Shown: positions 62,425 through 64,000 of the stretch, one piece after another
Position numbering within the stretch: position 1 is the stretch's first letter
How the letters are laid out: every line of letters begins with the position of its first letter
Assembly: GCA_050734155.1 (NCBI GenBank)
Contig: JBOHUD010000009.1
Location: 1 to 64,000 of the forward strand
Length of the DNA stretch: 64,000 bases
From: Aeolococcus sp050734155
GTDB taxonomy: Bacteria > Chloroflexota > Dormibacteria > Aeolococcales > Aeolococcaceae
Reading direction: 5' to 3'
Translations under genes and position numbers: made by a program
Notes under the pieces: generated by a model
Database searches by the model: none
Told to the model about the DNA's origin: nothing
The model's input: only the letters and a program-made list of their open reading frames with translations

Positions 62425-64000
62425 GTGCTTACCAGGAAGATCACCCACGTCCGGCTGCGCCAGCTCGCGATGGGCCTCTTCGTGCTCGCCATCGCGCTGA
62501 ACCTGGGCACCCTGATCGTCTCGCTGCAGACGCCTGGGTCAGTGCCTGCACAGTACAACTCGGGACAGGGTGGGCTCTTCTTCGTTCTGGCCAGCATCAC
62601 CTTCGGCGCAATCGGCTTTCTCGTCGCGCGCAAACAACCCAGCAACGCCATCGGCTGGATGCTGCTTGGGATTGGCACCTGTATCCCGCTGGGCATCAGC
62701 AACCAGTACGTCATCGACGCTGATTACGCTCCGCAATCCTTTCCGGCGCCTGAGGTCGCGGCACTGCTGGGGAATGCCGCCTGGTACCTCGCCGTGGCGC
62801 TGATGCTGAGCGTCTTCCTGATATTTCCCGATGGGAAGCTGCTGTCGCGGCGCTGGCGTTGGTTCGCGCGACTCGCGGTCGTGGCCACCGTCGCGGGTGA
62901 GATCGGGTCAGCCCTCGATCCCCAGGGTCTCGACAATGGCCCAACGCGGCTGCACAACCCCATCGGGATCACCGCCGCGGCCGGCGTGGTCGAAGGGGTG
63001 TTCCTGCTCGGAACCCTGGCGCTGGTGGCGGTGCTGGTCGCGGGGCTCGTCTCGCAGGTCCACCGCTACCGGCATGGCGGCGCCGAGCTGCGCCACCAGC
63101 TGAAATGGGTGATCACCGCTGTCGTCGTGCTGATCGCGACGATCGTCTTCACCTTCCTCGTCCTTCCACTGCTCAGCGCCCCCGGCTGGATAGGCCAGTT
63201 GATCGATGGCTTCGGCTACTTCGTGATCCCGTGCGGAATCGGAGTGTCCGTCCTCAAGTACCGGCTGTACGACATCGACGTTGTCATCAGCCGCACCCTG
63301 GTGTACGGCTCGCTCGCTGCCTTCATCACCACAGTCTATGTGGGCATCGCGGTCGGCCTCGGATCCCTTGTCGGCAGCGGTGGAAAACCCAATCTCGGTC
63401 TGTCGATCCTCGCCACCGGCGTTGTGGCGGCGGGATTCCAGCCAGCGCGGGAGCGTTTGCAGAAGGTGGCCAACCGGCTCGTGTACGGGAAGCGAGCCAC
63501 CCCGTACGAAGTGCTTTCACAGTTCTCCGAGCGTGTCGCCGAGTCGTACGCCAGCGACGACGTGCTGCCGCGCATGGCGCGAGTGCTCGCCGACGGCACC
63601 AACGCCCACCTCGCGCGGGTCTGGCTCCGCAGCGGCAGCGTCCTGCAACCGGTAACCTCCTTCCCACCACAACCGTCGGTACCCGCGGTCGTGCACCTCA
63701 ACGGCGCGGCGGAGCTGTCGATTCCCGCCACCGATCGGGCGGTACTGGTGCGCCACCAGGGCGAGGTGCTCGGTGCGCTGACGGTCACCAAGCGGAGCGG
63801 CGAGGCGATCACCCCCATCGAGGTCAAACTCATGGACGACCTTGCCCACCAGGCCGGGCTGGTGCTCAAAAACGTCGGCCTCACCGCCGACCTCCAGGCC
63901 CGGCTCGTCGACCTCCGGGCGTCGCGGCAGCGGCTGGTCGCCGCCCAGGACGACGAGCGCCGCCGCCTCGAGCGAAACCTCCACGATGGCGCCCAGCAGC
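62425..64000 (+). CDS. membrane sensor histidine kinase, NarL-type, cut by window end
   Basis: 525 codons visible, no stop. GTG 62425 is the only start after an in-frame TGA at 62389-62391. Seven or so helices fill the first 280 residues (a 7TM-like sensor: LAMGLFVLAIALNLGTLIV, FFVLASITFGAIGFLVA and others), ending in KYRLYDIDVVISRTLVYG, a motif common in such kinases. A GAF-like domain (about 370-490) follows, then a coiled coil and the start of HisKA_3 with phospho-acceptor H in ERNLHDGAQQ. The ATPase domain lies beyond the window. Confidence 0.9.
   Translation, partial: MLTRKITHVRLRQLAMGLFVLAIALNLGTLIVSLQTPGSVPAQYNSGQGGLFFVLASITFGAIGFLVARKQPSNAIGWMLLGIGTCIPLGISNQYVIDADYAPQSFPAPEVAALLGNAAWYLAVALMLSVFLIFPDGKLLSRRWRWFARLAVVATVAGEIGSALDPQGLDNGPTRLHNPIGITAAAGVVEGVFLLGTLALVAVLVAGLVSQVHRYRHGGAELRHQLKWVITAVVVLIATIVFTFLVLPLLSAPGWIGQLIDGFGYFVIPCGIGVSVLKYRLYDIDVVISRTLVYGSLAAFITTVYVGIAVGLGSLVGSGGKPNLGLSILATGVVAAGFQPARERLQKVANRLVYGKRATPYEVLSQFSERVAESYASDDVLPRMARVLADGTNAHLARVWLRSGSVLQPVTSFPPQPSVPAVVHLNGAAELSIPATDRAVLVRHQGEVLGALTVTKRSGEAITPIEVKLMDDLAHQAGLVLKNVGLTADLQARLVDLRASRQRLVAAQDDERRRLERNLHDGAQQ

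Overview
The window is GC-rich chromosomal DNA (about 70% GC in the core blocks) from a free-living bacterium. Genes are dense and many start with GTG or TTG. Four-base start/stop overlaps are common, and a class of genes has a TAnnnT hexamer 6-10 nt before the start codon, which suggests leaderless transcripts. The content (histone-like basic protein, LprG-like lipoprotein beside an MFS exporter, LppX-type and VSC-motif membrane proteins, a CPYL-type cysteine protein) fits a Chloroflexota/Dormibacterota or deep Actinomycetota lineage. That placement is an inference; there is no rRNA, and I saw no tRNA, CRISPR array, phage or origin of replication.

Layout. 1-7.8 kb: histone H1-like protein, threonine aldolase overlapping a diguanylate cyclase, a two-repeat unknown, a flippase-like membrane protein with a sugar-nucleotide epimerase, a membrane-anchored unknown without a normal start codon, and infA with an unusual basic extension. 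7.9-13.4 kb: metH, a four-cysteine small protein with a CheY-like regulator, and a thiolase. 13.5-23.6 kb, minus strand: one long transcription unit of peptide-binding protein, two permeases, two ATPases, TldD, TldE and a polytopic glycosyltransferase; a hairpin after the binding-protein gene probably sets higher expression of that gene. 23.8-27 kb: NarL-type sensor kinase/regulator pair. 27-31.5 kb: hom-thrC-thrB-lysC, taking aspartate toward threonine, with asd not in this window. 31.5-36.3 kb: ychF, a 400-bp structured non-coding gap, a tail-anchored basic protein, an ArsA-type ATPase, a small protein, a Nudix hydrolase and a Ca2+/cation antiporter. 36.4-38.7 kb: isochorismatase-like hydrolase, SDR reductase, TauE/SafE exporter. 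38.9-46.3 kb: VSC-motif membrane protein, CsaA, then lprG-MFS-cca and DUF1232-rplI-dnaB.

46.5-49.4 kb looks like an acquired island. Directly after dnaB there is a 5'-truncated, frameshifted transposase remnant, followed by three exported orphan proteins in DNA of visibly lower GC (about 50% in sampled lines). It is followed by a PadR regulator with a LolD/FtsX-type ABC exporter (49.4-53.3 kb), a 20-bp perfect inverted repeat, and a minus-strand pair encoding a membrane protein and a GH2 glycosidase with an anchor at each end. 56.7-64 kb: a second flippase-like protein, a soluble histidine kinase, fumC, a TetR-controlled cupin-VOC fusion enzyme with a clear operator inside its promoter, and a membrane histidine kinase cut by the window end.

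Most interesting leads: the lprG-P55-like lipid export pair outside mycobacteria, the orphan exported-protein island, the peptide uptake/TldDE operon, the leaderless promoter class, the extended IF-1 with a second start site, and the TetR/cupin-VOC module.
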